From Parcubacteria group bacterium (GTDB lineage Bacteria; Patescibacteriota; Patescibacteriia; UBA9934; GWF2-40-263), in NCBI GenBank assembly GCA_013204395.1, contig JABMNZ010000011.1:1-37558 (forward strand): 37,558 nt of DNA. Reading direction: 5' to 3'. The notes under the pieces were generated by a model, which was given only the letters and a program-made list of their open reading frames with translations, was not told where the DNA came from and ran no database searches. The translations under genes and the position numbers were made by a program. The first letter of the stretch is position 1. Every line of letters begins with the position of its first letter. Below are positions 8,829 through 17,869 of this stretch, in pieces.

Positions 8829-8856
8829 TTGACAAGGCCCACAGCTATGCCATAAT
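8829..8856 (+). promoter_or_regulatory. Promoter TTGACA-16-CATAAT for the RRM gene
   Basis: TTGACA 8829-8834; CATAAT 8851-8856; directly follows hairpin GACCCG...CGGGTCTTTT. Confidence 0.6.
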
Positions 8857-8919
8857 TGTGTCGTTCTCTGGTTCCAAGTGATCTAAGAGGGCTGTTAATT
8901 CACTGTTCTCTCATTTCAC

Positions 8920-9174
8920 ATGTTGAACAAGTTATTTGTCGGCTCACTCCCATGGAGCGTTGACGACGCACAGCTCGGCGAGCTTTTCGCCAGCCATGGC
9001 GAAGTCGTATCCGCACGCGTGGTCACAGACCGCGACACTGGACGCTCACGAGGCTTTGGCTTCGTGGAGTACAACGACGACGCTACAGCAACTGCCGCCA
9101 TGGAAGCCATGGATGGTCAGATGGTTGACGGTCGAGCTATTACAGTTTCGATCGCTCGTCCAAAAGCTGAGTAG
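8920..9174 (+). CDS. RRM-domain RNA-binding protein
   Basis: KLFVGSLPWSVDDAQLGELF (RNP2) and RSRGFGFVEY (RNP1). Confidence 0.95.
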   Translation: MLNKLFVGSLPWSVDDAQLGELFASHGEVVSARVVTDRDTGRSRGFGFVEYNDDATATAAMEAMDGQMVDGRAITVSIARPKAE

Positions 9175-9277
9175 TCACTCAAAAGAAAAGCACCTCAGGT
9201 ATTTACCTGGGGTGTTTTGTATTTAAAAACCCCGATGTCGTATCGGGGGTGTCGAGCACGCTTGGCTCGACTAGTTG

Positions 9278-11110
9278 TCAGGCGCTGAGGGTATGAGCCA
9301 TCTGTACCGGCAGCTGAACTTCACGAAGGTTGTTCTGGAGCGAACTGCCTGAGAGCTCCTCGACCTCGAGCAACTCAGCAACGAAACTACCGATCAAGGA
9401 CTTGTTGGCCTCGATGATCGCAAGGGCCTGCTTGTAGCAGTCGGCGAGAATGGCCTCGATGGCCTCGTCCACCTTCCTTGCGGTGTCCTGGCTCCACCTG
9501 GTCTCGTTGGCGTAGAGCACTCGGTTCTTCAGTGTCTCGTGGAACCCGTAGTGCGTCACGTAGTCGTACGCGAGCTTGTTGGCCCGCCTCAGATCGTCAG
9601 ACGCGCCAGTGGACACTTGTCCAATCATCACACGCTCGGCAGCGCGCCCAGCTAGCAAGACGATGATCTGGGCCAGCAGCTCCGGAGCTTCACGGAGCAA
9701 AGCTTCAGCCTCATCCTCGGGAGACACCAGGTTGTAGCCCAATGCTCCAGTGGAATTGGGAATGATGGACACACGCACAACGCGCTTACGCCCACCCATA
9801 GCTGCCAGCGCACAGGCATGACCAGCCTCGTGCACTGCCACAGCACTCCGGTCCTTGTCGGAAAGACGTCTGGCCGTGTCCGGATGTCCGATCACTACCA
9901 GCTCGATGGCACGGATGAGGTGATCTGTCACGATCGCAGTGGCCCCCTCTCGGGTTGCCAGCAGTGCGGCCTCATTGAACAGGTCACGTAGGCCAGACCC
10001 GGACATACCCGAGGTCAACTTGGCGACCTGATCGAAGTCGATGACTCCAGTCACCTTGTCGCGCGCATGGATCACGAGGATCGCCCTGCGAACGTGGACA
10101 CTCGGCAGACCGACGTACACCTTGCGGGCGAACCGTCTCAGCAGAGCCTCATCCAAGGTGTCCTTGTGGTTGGTTGCCGCGATCACGACGATCCCGGTCT
10201 TCTGCTGGAAACCGTCCATCTCAGCCAGAAGCTTGTCGATGGTCTGATCACGCTCGGAGTCTCCTCCACCACCGCCATTGGAGCGGTGCTTGCCGACAGC
10301 ATCGATCTCATCGATGAAGATGATGCAGGGAGCACTTTTGTGAGCATCCGCGAACAGATTGCCCACACGCCCCGCACCCACACCGACGAACATCTCAACG
10401 AAGTCGGATCCGCTGATGTGAAAGAACGGAACACCGGCCTCGCCAGCAGTTGCCCTGGCCAAGAGAGTCTTGCCTGTACCCGGTGGTCCATACAAGAGCA
10501 CGCCTGTAGGACAACTTGCCCCCAGCCTGGAGAACTTGTCCGGGTTCTTCAGGAACGCGACCACTTCTTGCAGATCTTCCTTGACGCCGGGATAGCCAGC
10601 CACGTCCTCGTAGGTCGTGTTGACGTCCTCCGCGCGTCTTGCCTTGTGCTTGGTAAAGCCAAAGATGCCGCCACTTGCGCCACCGCTGCCCTTCTTGTCT
10701 TTCTCGATAAGACCGCCGATGGAAAGGAATAGGATCCCCACAACCACGAGCCATCCCCAGTTCCTATCGAACCATCCACTTGACTGAGCTGTGTAGGTGG
10801 CCTCACTCTTCGCCAATGCATCCTCCAGGCGGTCTGAGCCCGTCAGGATCTTGGCTTCCCAGTTCTTGCCAGCCATGTCGTTGTTGGCATCGAACTTCTC
10901 ATTGGGGACCAGAGTGACGTCGTCACCCTTGATGGTCGCCTCAGACACTCGACCTTCCTCAACCATCTTGATGGCCTCGGAGTAGGAAATGGTCTCGGTC
11001 TTGTAGATACCCCAGAGGGCATCACCACCGAAGTACAGCACACAGCCGATGATCCAGATCATCGTGAACGATGGTCGCCCACGCTTCTTGTCGCTCGAAT
11101 CGCTTCCCAT
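9278..11110 (-). CDS. ftsH: FtsH-like AAA+ membrane metalloprotease (divergent)
   Basis: GPPGTGKT Walker A, IIFIDEIDAVG Walker B, HEAGH zinc motif, STGASDDL. ATG at 11110 (MGSDSSDKKRGR) has GGGAGGA SD. Confidence 0.9.
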   Translation of the reverse strand: MGSDSSDKKRGRPSFTMIWIIGCVLYFGGDALWGIYKTETISYSEAIKMVEEGRVSEATIKGDDVTLVPNEKFDANNDMAGKNWEAKILTGSDRLEDALAKSEATYTAQSSGWFDRNWGWLVVVGILFLSIGGLIEKDKKGSGGASGGIFGFTKHKARRAEDVNTTYEDVAGYPGVKEDLQEVVAFLKNPDKFSRLGASCPTGVLLYGPPGTGKTLLARATAGEAGVPFFHISGSDFVEMFVGVGAGRVGNLFADAHKSAPCIIFIDEIDAVGKHRSNGGGGGDSERDQTIDKLLAEMDGFQQKTGIVVIAATNHKDTLDEALLRRFARKVYVGLPSVHVRRAILVIHARDKVTGVIDFDQVAKLTSGMSGSGLRDLFNEAALLATREGATAIVTDHLIRAIELVVIGHPDTARRLSDKDRSAVAVHEAGHACALAAMGGRKRVVRVSIIPNSTGALGYNLVSPEDEAEALLREAPELLAQIIVLLAGRAAERVMIGQVSTGASDDLRRANKLAYDYVTHYGFHETLKNRVLYANETRWSQDTARKVDEAIEAILADCYKQALAIIEANKSLIGSFVAELLEVEELSGSSLQNNLREVQLPVQMAHTLSA

Positions 11111-11154
11111 GAGTCCTCCCGGAAACTCATCGTACCTACGCGGCACGAGAAACG

Positions 11155-11190
11155 AACCTATCAAAAAACACCCTGTTTGTCCAGGGTGTC
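11155..11190 (-). promoter_or_regulatory. Overlapping sodA terminator and ftsH-like promoter (TGGACA-17-TAGGTT)
   Basis: Minus strand ACACCCTG-GACAAA-CAGGGTGTTTTTT; TGGACA 11183-11178; TAGGTT 11160-11155. Confidence 0.55.
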
Positions 11191-11211
11191 TTACCTCTTT
11201 CTCTACAGTCT

Positions 11212-11790
11212 TTAAATCATTTGTTTACCAACCCACTCCCAGTTCACATGATTCCAGAAACCTTCGATGAAAGCCCCTCGATCATTTCTGTGATCGATGT
11301 AATAGGCATGCTCCCAAACGTCGAGTGTAAGCAATGGGACCGCAATAGTACCAGCTGGGCTTTCTGCGTCGTGATAATCACGGATCGCCAGCTTCCCTTC
11401 TTCTTGTACGATCCAGACCCAACCAGAGCCAAAGTGGCTCAGGGCCATAACACCGAATTGATTCTTAAAGTCTTCAAGTGACCCAAAGTCTCGATCGATC
11501 GCCTCTGCTAGCTCCCCCTCAGGTTTTGATGACTCCCCAGCCAAACAGTTCCAGAAAAAACTGTGGTTGAAATGCTGTGCCGCCAGGTTGAACACTTTTG
11601 TGTCTCGATCCCGAGAGCCTTTAATAACCTCATCAAGTGACTGACCCTCAAACTCATTTCCTAGCACCGCCAGGTTAAGCTTCTTCACATAACCAGCGTG
11701 ATGCTTGCCATAGTGAAAGTCGATTGTTTCTGAAGAGGTCCAATCCCCTAAGGCATCTTTTGAAAAAGGAAGTTCTGGTAGTTCAAACAT
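11212..11790 (-). CDS. sodA: Superoxide dismutase (Fe/Mn)
   Basis: MFELPELPFSKDALGDWTSSETIDFHYGKHHAGYVKKLN; DVWEHAYYIDHRNDR. Confidence 0.95.
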   Translation of the reverse strand: MFELPELPFSKDALGDWTSSETIDFHYGKHHAGYVKKLNLAVLGNEFEGQSLDEVIKGSRDRDTKVFNLAAQHFNHSFFWNCLAGESSKPEGELAEAIDRDFGSLEDFKNQFGVMALSHFGSGWVWIVQEEGKLAIRDYHDAESPAGTIAVPLLTLDVWEHAYYIDHRNDRGAFIEGFWNHVNWEWVGKQMI

Positions 11791-11831
11791 ATCTTTTCTA
11801 TTTATAAGTAACTCACACAGTTTAGCAGACC

Positions 11832-11867
11832 TAGACGATTGACAAAACCGTCTTTTTTTGATATCTT
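11832..11867 (+). promoter_or_regulatory. Hairpin/T-run with embedded promoter TTGACA-17-TATCTT
   Basis: AGACGATT-GACA-AAACCGTCT-TTTTTT; TTGACA 11839-11844; TATCTT 11862-11867. Confidence 0.65.
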
Positions 11868-12094
11868 CCTCTGCTGACATTGTCTGCATTTATGCTTACT
11901 AAGCAATTGCAAATACAATGATTCAGAGAGAAAACGCTGCATAGATCAGACGTTTCTCATATGTGGGTTGAGTTCATCATACTTGAATGGACTCATGGAA
12001 CGCGGCAGCACCCGCGCCGCTCCGTGGCTCGCAAGAGCCCTCTACCCAACATGGGCATCGTGCAAACGGCGCCCCCTCGCAAGAGGCTGAGAAC

Positions 12095-12547
12095 ATGACC
12101 GACAAGAACCCGCGCAAGCGAATCAAGAGGTCCAAGGCCCCCAAGCCCTGGACAAAGGAGATCACCATCGTCCGCGGTGGACACCCGATGAGCGAGCGCA
12201 CCTTGATGGTGAACCGCTTCGGCAAGCCCAAGACGCGGATCGATCCGCAGTTGGAGTACTTCCTGGGAACTGGCGTGGTGCTCCCGCGCCACTGCTGCAT
12301 GATCAGCTTCATGGCCGGACTGCACCAGGCCGGATTCACAGTGTACGTCAACGACTACCGCAACTGGAAGGGCGGATACCAGCACCCGCCCAAGCTCACC
12401 ACCTTCAAGCCCGAAGGTGTGTACGTCCCCGAGTACGTCCTGATGGGCATGCTCTGGGCCACCGGAAAATGGGACGCACACACGGCCAAGACCCGGCAGC
12501 GAGGCCTCTCCGTAGGAACCCTCGTCGACTTGGGGATCTGGCGCTAA
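12095..12547 (+). CDS. GC-rich hypothetical basic protein
   Basis: ATG 12095 (MTDKNPRKRIKRSKAPKPWTKE) with AAGAGG upstream; long leader from the promoter at 11839. Confidence 0.55.
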   Translation: MTDKNPRKRIKRSKAPKPWTKEITIVRGGHPMSERTLMVNRFGKPKTRIDPQLEYFLGTGVVLPRHCCMISFMAGLHQAGFTVYVNDYRNWKGGYQHPPKLTTFKPEGVYVPEYVLMGMLWATGKWDAHTAKTRQRGLSVGTLVDLGIWR

Positions 12548-12570
12548 GTAGAAAAGAACAAGGCCTACGC

Positions 12571-12622
12571 GGCCCCTGAGATAGAAAGACCTCTGGTCTT
12601 CCATCGCAGGGGTTCTTCTATT
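12571..12622 (+). terminator. Long bulged terminator hairpin
   Basis: CCCCTGAGATAGAAAGACC-TCT-GGTCTTCCATCGCAGGGGTTCTTCTATTT. Confidence 0.65.
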
Positions 12623-12626
12623 TGGA

Positions 12627-12655
12627 TTGACTTATAGCGCTTTCACTGGCATCCT
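12627..12655 (+). promoter_or_regulatory. Promoter TTGACT-17-CATCCT
   Basis: TTGACT 12627-12632; CATCCT 12650-12655. Confidence 0.5.
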
Positions 12656-12706
12656 AACTTTCTTCCGTACGCGAGATATACTCGCCTATCGGAGAAAGGT
12701 CTCACT

Positions 12707-13150
12707 ATGCGTAGGTGGCTCACCCCCCTGATCGTCTTGTTCTTTGCTGCCCTGGTGCAACTGGAAGCGGATCACAGCAATCCCTCAACCACGATGATGT
12801 CGAGTGCTGATCAAGCGATTCGCATTACCTCACCTGATGGCCAGCCGGTCACAGAGGTCTTTACCGTGGCTCATCCCACACACCAGGCCAAACGGTTCTT
12901 GGATGCTTGTCGCGACATGTTCGCCCTGGATCACGAAAACGCGATCAGGATCCACGCTCAATATCTGACGCAGAGTCGGGCCGGGATCGAGCAGTTGGGC
13001 GAAAGAAGGACGATCCTTGAATGGATGGGAGCTGAGGAAGCGCTCGCTGAGTTCAATGCCATTGACTACCCCACCGTCCGCGAGCGTACGGTCTTGTGCC
13101 TGGCCATGGAACCGATCATCACGGACGCAACCAGCGCCCAAGAGCCCTGA
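12707..13150 (+). CDS. GC-rich small exported/anchored hypothetical protein
   Basis: MRRWLTPLIVLFFAALVQLEA signal-like N-terminus; GGAGAAAGG SD. Confidence 0.65.
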   Translation: MRRWLTPLIVLFFAALVQLEADHSNPSTTMMSSADQAIRITSPDGQPVTEVFTVAHPTHQAKRFLDACRDMFALDHENAIRIHAQYLTQSRAGIEQLGERRTILEWMGAEEALAEFNAIDYPTVRERTVLCLAMEPIITDATSAQEP

Positions 13151-13163
13151 GAAGGGTTTCACA

Positions 13164-13220
13164 CCATCCCCTAAACGAAGGGGATTTTTTATTGACATGA
13201 TTGAAAACCAGCGCTATCCT
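13164..13220 (+). promoter_or_regulatory. Terminator joined to promoter TTGACA-17-TATCCT
   Basis: ATCCCC-TAAACGAA-GGGGAT-TTTTT; TTGACA 13192-13197; TATCCT 13215-13220. Confidence 0.75.
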
Positions 13221-13258
13221 CCTATCTTCGCCAATTTGGCGATAAGAAAGGATCCAGC

Positions 13259-13795
13259 ATGAACTGGAAGGTCTCTACCAGAGTCCTGATCATCATCTCG
13301 TGCCTCATCGCCAGCTGTGAAAGCTGGACCTTGATTGTGGGGCGTCAACAAGCTGACCCCTATACGAGTCTCGAGCCCGAAGTTGCAGATAGTTACGACT
13401 ATCAGGACGTTACGGCCTTCAAAAACATCAGTGACCTCTACCTTCTGCAAGCGATCTCCGGTTACGCTCTACCAGAGCCTGCTCTGACAGTACCTGTCAT
13501 AACGGATGGGAAAGTCGATCTCACGGACTTCCAGGAACAGTGTGAAGAGCTGTACCTCAGCGAGCTTCGTTCTGCGCTAGAGGCCGAAATCTCCTTCACC
13601 CTTTCCACCCACACGATAACCCTTCTGTCAGAAGTGCATGGACCCAAAAACACACGTCGGTGCCACACAACCAAGATGGCGTTGGATAAATTGATGGAGG
13701 TAATGCGTGTGAATGACCCTCCAGCAAACGAAGTTCATCTGCTTTGTAAGTACATGGCCGAAGTCGTCTTGGACATGCTTGATCCCCAAGACTAG
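13259..13795 (+). CDS. Small exported/lipoprotein-like hypothetical protein
   Basis: MNWKVSTRVLIIISCLIASCES lipobox-like; AAGAAAGG SD. Confidence 0.65.
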   Translation: MNWKVSTRVLIIISCLIASCESWTLIVGRQQADPYTSLEPEVADSYDYQDVTAFKNISDLYLLQAISGYALPEPALTVPVITDGKVDLTDFQEQCEELYLSELRSALEAEISFTLSTHTITLLSEVHGPKNTRRCHTTKMALDKLMEVMRVNDPPANEVHLLCKYMAEVVLDMLDPQD

Positions 13796-13810
13796 ATCAG
13801 GACGAACAAC

Positions 13811-13868
13811 CCATCCCCTAAAACGAAGGGGATTTTTTATTGACTATATTAAGCCGTTTCACTACCCT
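13811..13868 (+). promoter_or_regulatory. Terminator joined to promoter TTGACT-17-TACCCT (near-copy of 13164 joint)
   Basis: CCATCCCCTAAAACGAAGGGGATTTTTTATTGAC; TACCCT 13863-13868. Confidence 0.75.
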
Positions 13869-13892
13869 AACCGCGCACAAGGAGAAAGATAG

Positions 13893-14570
13893 ATGAAACC
13901 AGCTATCATCGCATTGGACCTAGACCTCACGCTTGTGAATGTCTTTCCCGGATGGGAAAAGATGTGCGGACTTTGGGCGGATACGCTCTACCTGCCGGTC
14001 GCAACGGTCATCGAACGTGGGAGCAAGTTCTGGAACACCCAGGGCCTGATCTACACCCCAGAACTTCACAGAGACGCACTTCTCCAAAGAGAAGTCGTCA
14101 CTGGAGAAGCAGAGATCGCAGACATCGCAGACATCGATAGTGCCATGGAGACCTTCTACAAGTGGCTCGCCGATGGTCATGCTGTGTACGACGACGTACC
14201 AGACTTCATCGCCTGGGCCGATGCCTGCGAGATGGTCGAGGGCACGGGCATCATCAGCTTTGGTCAGCCAGAGTTTCAGACCCGCAAGCTCAACTCCCTC
14301 CCGGCACCGTCCTCGGGATTCGATCCGATCACGTTCACCAATTTCAGTGGTCGCAAAGCGCGCAAGCTGATCTTTCTGCACGGTCGCAGCCGGCCCATCA
14401 TCTTCGTCGATGACAACCCAAGCGAGCACGAGCCAGCCATGGCCTACCACAATGTCCGTCGCGTACAGATCCTTCGCGATCCAGACGCAGTGCCCAGCGG
14501 ATTCGCTCAGTGGCACATCCGAAGTCTCATGGAGATCCACGACCTGATGCCACAGCTTCTTGCAGGCTGA
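13893..14570 (+). CDS. HAD-superfamily hydrolase-like protein
   Basis: IIALDLDLTLVNVF motif I (DxDxT) and FVDDNPSEH motif; AAGGAGAAAG SD. Confidence 0.7.
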   Translation: MKPAIIALDLDLTLVNVFPGWEKMCGLWADTLYLPVATVIERGSKFWNTQGLIYTPELHRDALLQREVVTGEAEIADIADIDSAMETFYKWLADGHAVYDDVPDFIAWADACEMVEGTGIISFGQPEFQTRKLNSLPAPSSGFDPITFTNFSGRKARKLIFLHGRSRPIIFVDDNPSEHEPAMAYHNVRRVQILRDPDAVPSGFAQWHIRSLMEIHDLMPQLLAG

Positions 14571-14576
14571 CCCCCT

Positions 14577-14608
14577 CCCCGCTCTCACGTGAGCGGTTTT
14601 TCTTTTTA
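14577..14608 (+). terminator. Intrinsic terminator
   Basis: CCGCTC-TCACGT-GAGCGG-TTTTTCTTTTT. Confidence 0.8.
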
Positions 14609-14639
14609 AAGCTACCAGAGTAAACAATTGGTTTCTACA

Positions 14640-14668
14640 TTGACACAAAGACCTTAAAAGCCTATACT
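14640..14668 (+). promoter_or_regulatory. Promoter TTGACA-17-TATACT for typA
   Basis: TTGACA 14640-14645; TATACT 14663-14668. Confidence 0.75.
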
Positions 14669-14698
14669 CCGCCCGCTTAGACTCAATAATAATGATTT

Positions 14699-16498
14699 GT
14701 GAATTTTAGAAACATTGCCATCATTGCCCACGTTGACCACGGAAAAACAACGCTTGTGGACGCCATGCTTAAACAGTCCGGTACGTTTACCGAACGCGAG
14801 ATTATCGAAGAGCGCGTCATGGACAACAACGATCTTGAAAAAGAACGTGGCATTACCATTTACGCAAAAACAACATCTATCCGTCTTGGGGATGTAAAAA
14901 TTAATATTGTCGACACTCCGGGTCACGCCGACTTCGGTTCTGAGGTTGAGCGCGTGTTGCGAATGGTCGACAGTGTCTTACTTCTAGTCGATGCCTACGA
15001 GGGCCCAATGCCGCAAACGAAGTTTGTACTGCGCAAGTCGCTCGAGCTCGGCATGAAGCCAATTTTGGTTATCAACAAAATAGATAAAGCATCAGCTCGC
15101 CCTGATGAGGTGCACAACATGACTTTTGATCTTTTCTCAGAACTGGGGGCCACGGACGAACAGCTTGATTTTCACCATATCTATACAAATGCCAAAGACG
15201 GCATAGCCATTAAGGAACTTACGGACGAGAGTAAGGACCTTCAACCACTCTTCGACATGATACTTGAGACGGTTCCACCTGCTGTAAGTAAACCTGAAGA
15301 GCAAATGCGAATGCAGCCAGTCAACTTGGCTTACGATGACTTCGTAGGACGTATGGCCTTAGGTCGTGTCTATGAGGGAACATTGAAAACTGGCATGGCT
15401 GTCACGGTCATAACCTCAGATGGAACTCGAGAGAAACACAAAATTACAAAAATTGTCTCCACAGAAGGATTGAAAAAGATCGAGGTCCCAGAAGCAATCG
15501 CCGGTGACATTGTTTCCATCGCAGGTATCCCAAACATCGATGTTGGAGATACTATTGCTGAGGACCCTAAAGCTGAGGCTCTTCCATCCATCCATATCGA
15601 CCCCCCAACGCTCACCATGGACTTCCTTGTAAACAACTCACCGTTTGCCGGACAGGAAGGAAAACTTGTGACCTCCCGTCAGATCCGTGAACGACTTGAA
15701 CGAGAGCTTCATACAAACGTTGGTCTACATGTAGAGTTCTCAGAAAACTCTGATGCTTTCAAAGTCCATGGACGTGGCGAAATGCATCTTTCTGTTCTCA
15801 TAGAAACCATGAGGCGTGAGGGATATGAATTGCAGGTCAGTCAGCCACAAGTTATTTTAAAAGAAGAAAACGGCAAAGTACTTGAGCCTTACGAAAGTGT
15901 TGTGATCGATGTCCCAGACGATCTAGCTGGCGTCGTAATCGAAAAACTCGGAACACGTAAGGGAGAGATGCAAAACATGACCAGCGACAGTGGGTCAACA
16001 CGACTGGAGTACATCATTCCTACCCGAGGACTTCTAGGCTTCCGTATGGAATTTGTCACAGCAACTCGCGGCGAAGGAACGCTCTCTCACATTTTTGCTG
16101 AGTACGGACCGTTCAAAGGAGAGATTGCAAGGCGATTAACCGGGTCCATGATATCTGGCTTTCTTGGAAAGACCAGCGCATATTCACTCGACAATCTTCA
16201 AACCAGAGGAACCTTGTTCATCGGAGCCCCAATAGATGTCTATGAAGGCATGGTGATCGGAACAAGTTCAAAAGGATCCCTCGTAGTGAACCCAACAAAG
16301 GGTAAGCAGCTCACGAACATGCGCTCCAGTGGAGCCGATGCTGCCATCAACCTCACCCCGCCGCTAGAGATGACTCTTGAGCGCGCGCTGGAATACATCG
16401 AGGACGATGAGTATGCTGAAGTAACCCCTAAGAGTATCCGTATCAGAAAAAAGTTTTTGAACGAAAGTGATCGCAAGAGAAATACCCCTAAGGGATAA
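14699..16498 (+). CDS. typA: GTP-binding protein TypA/BipA
   Basis: [59 protein letters not shown] start. Confidence 0.96.
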   Translation: MNFRNIAIIAHVDHGKTTLVDAMLKQSGTFTEREIIEERVMDNNDLEKERGITIYAKTTSIRLGDVKINIVDTPGHADFGSEVERVLRMVDSVLLLVDAYEGPMPQTKFVLRKSLELGMKPILVINKIDKASARPDEVHNMTFDLFSELGATDEQLDFHHIYTNAKDGIAIKELTDESKDLQPLFDMILETVPPAVSKPEEQMRMQPVNLAYDDFVGRMALGRVYEGTLKTGMAVTVITSDGTREKHKITKIVSTEGLKKIEVPEAIAGDIVSIAGIPNIDVGDTIAEDPKAEALPSIHIDPPTLTMDFLVNNSPFAGQEGKLVTSRQIRERLERELHTNVGLHVEFSENSDAFKVHGRGEMHLSVLIETMRREGYELQVSQPQVILKEENGKVLEPYESVVIDVPDDLAGVVIEKLGTRKGEMQNMTSDSGSTRLEYIIPTRGLLGFRMEFVTATRGEGTLSHIFAEYGPFKGEIARRLTGSMISGFLGKTSAYSLDNLQTRGTLFIGAPIDVYEGMVIGTSSKGSLVVNPTKGKQLTNMRSSGADAAINLTPPLEMTLERALEYIEDDEYAEVTPKSIRIRKKFLNESDRKRNTPKG

Positions 16499-16509
16499 GT
16501 ACAAATATA

Positions 16510-16537
16510 AACACCCTCCATCAGGAGGGTGTTTTGA
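16510..16537. terminator. Shared hairpin between convergent typA and the helicase gene
   Basis: AACACCCTCC-ATCA-GGAGGGTGTT. Confidence 0.75.
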
Positions 16538-17830
16538 TTAGCGTGAATTCATGAAATCAACCACGGCCTGATCAACTATCACATCTTTTAACTTGAATGG
16601 TTTCAAAAGAACCAAGCCCTTGAAAGTCGTACAGCGACTAAGTGCGACGTAAAGCTGTCCGTGGGCAAAAGCTCCCCACCCTACATCCACAAGAACATTA
16701 TCGAAGGTCTTTCCCTGCCCCTTATGAATAGTGACCGCCCAAGCGAGGGTAATTGGGTATTGTGTGTAGGATCCGACGGTTGATTCTTCCAAGTCACCAT
16801 CGCCCCCATGCTCGTATTCAAAGAGCTCCCACTTATGCTGTTTCACCTCAACCTCCTTACCACTTTCTAATTCGACTTCAAGCACAGGAAGTTTTGAGAG
16901 TCCAATTTGTTTGATCTTAGTAATCGTTCCAAGAGAACCATTCACCCAACGTCTAGCTGGATCATTTGTTGTAAACATGATACGGGCCCCTTCTTTGACA
17001 CTGATGGTTGATTCCGATGGCATGCGCCTGTCAGGAAGATCTCCCATGGAAGACGCCTTCAGTTTCCATTCCTTCCCAGAGAGTTGCTTGAGCTCGTAAT
17101 CATTCCTCTCCTGCGCCATCTTGTTCGTCGTTGTCAGATGAATAAACCCAGGTTCATCTCGTGGATCAAAGTAGGGATCATGACGTTCGTTCCATGTTTC
17201 GACATCGACTTTTTTCAGAGTCTTCCGCCTAAGATTATCTAACAAGCTCACGAAAGCTTTTTCTTTTTGCCTGTGAACTTTTTGGAGTTCAATGATTTTG
17301 ATGGGAACTTCAATCATGGAGTAAGCAGAGAAAAAGTACGGTGATGGATATTCAGTCTCAAATCTAAAAGCCTCATCACGGGTAACAACAGGTGGCAACT
17401 GATACAGGTCTCCAATAAAAATCATCTGCACTCCACCAAACGGATCTTTTGGACGACCTCGGTTCAAGCGCAGCGCAGTATCAATGCAATCCAACAGGTC
17501 AGCACGAATCATTGAGATCTCATCAATAACAATCGTCTCAATCGCATTAAAAAGTGCGAGGGATTCCTTGGCTGCCTTACGAACTAAGCTCGGCTTAATG
17601 GCAGGATGAAAACCAAAAAATGAATGGACCGTTTGTCCCTTCACATTGAGAGCGGCAACCCCCGTAGGAGCTAGAACCACATGCTTTTTCTTCGTATTTT
17701 TTCGAAAGTACTTAAGCAGAGTCGATTTCCCTGTCCCCGCCCTACCTGTGAGAAAGATATTATCGTCTGTGTCGTTCATGGCCTTATAGGCCTCCTTGAA
17801 TTCCTTGGTGATGGTTATTTTTTTTGGCAT
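16538..17830 (-). CDS. Pif1-family DNA helicase / AAA ATPase
   Basis: IFLTGRAGTGKSTLLKYF, VVLAPTGVAALNVKGQTVHSFF, IDEISMIRADLLDCID, ITIHKGQG-like motif (VTIHKGQGKTFDNVLVD). Confidence 0.9.
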   Translation of the reverse strand: MPKKITITKEFKEAYKAMNDTDDNIFLTGRAGTGKSTLLKYFRKNTKKKHVVLAPTGVAALNVKGQTVHSFFGFHPAIKPSLVRKAAKESLALFNAIETIVIDEISMIRADLLDCIDTALRLNRGRPKDPFGGVQMIFIGDLYQLPPVVTRDEAFRFETEYPSPYFFSAYSMIEVPIKIIELQKVHRQKEKAFVSLLDNLRRKTLKKVDVETWNERHDPYFDPRDEPGFIHLTTTNKMAQERNDYELKQLSGKEWKLKASSMGDLPDRRMPSESTISVKEGARIMFTTNDPARRWVNGSLGTITKIKQIGLSKLPVLEVELESGKEVEVKQHKWELFEYEHGGDGDLEESTVGSYTQYPITLAWAVTIHKGQGKTFDNVLVDVGWGAFAHGQLYVALSRCTTFKGLVLLKPFKLKDVIVDQAVVDFMNSR

Positions 17831-17869
17831 AGCGGGCACAGTATATCAACATATGACTAACGGCGGGAA

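Noticed and set aside
10067-10732. Long plus-strand ORF (221 aa) opposite the ftsH-like gene
   Set aside because: Antisense shadow of a clearly coding GC-rich gene; no independent promoter/SD support or recognisable domain.
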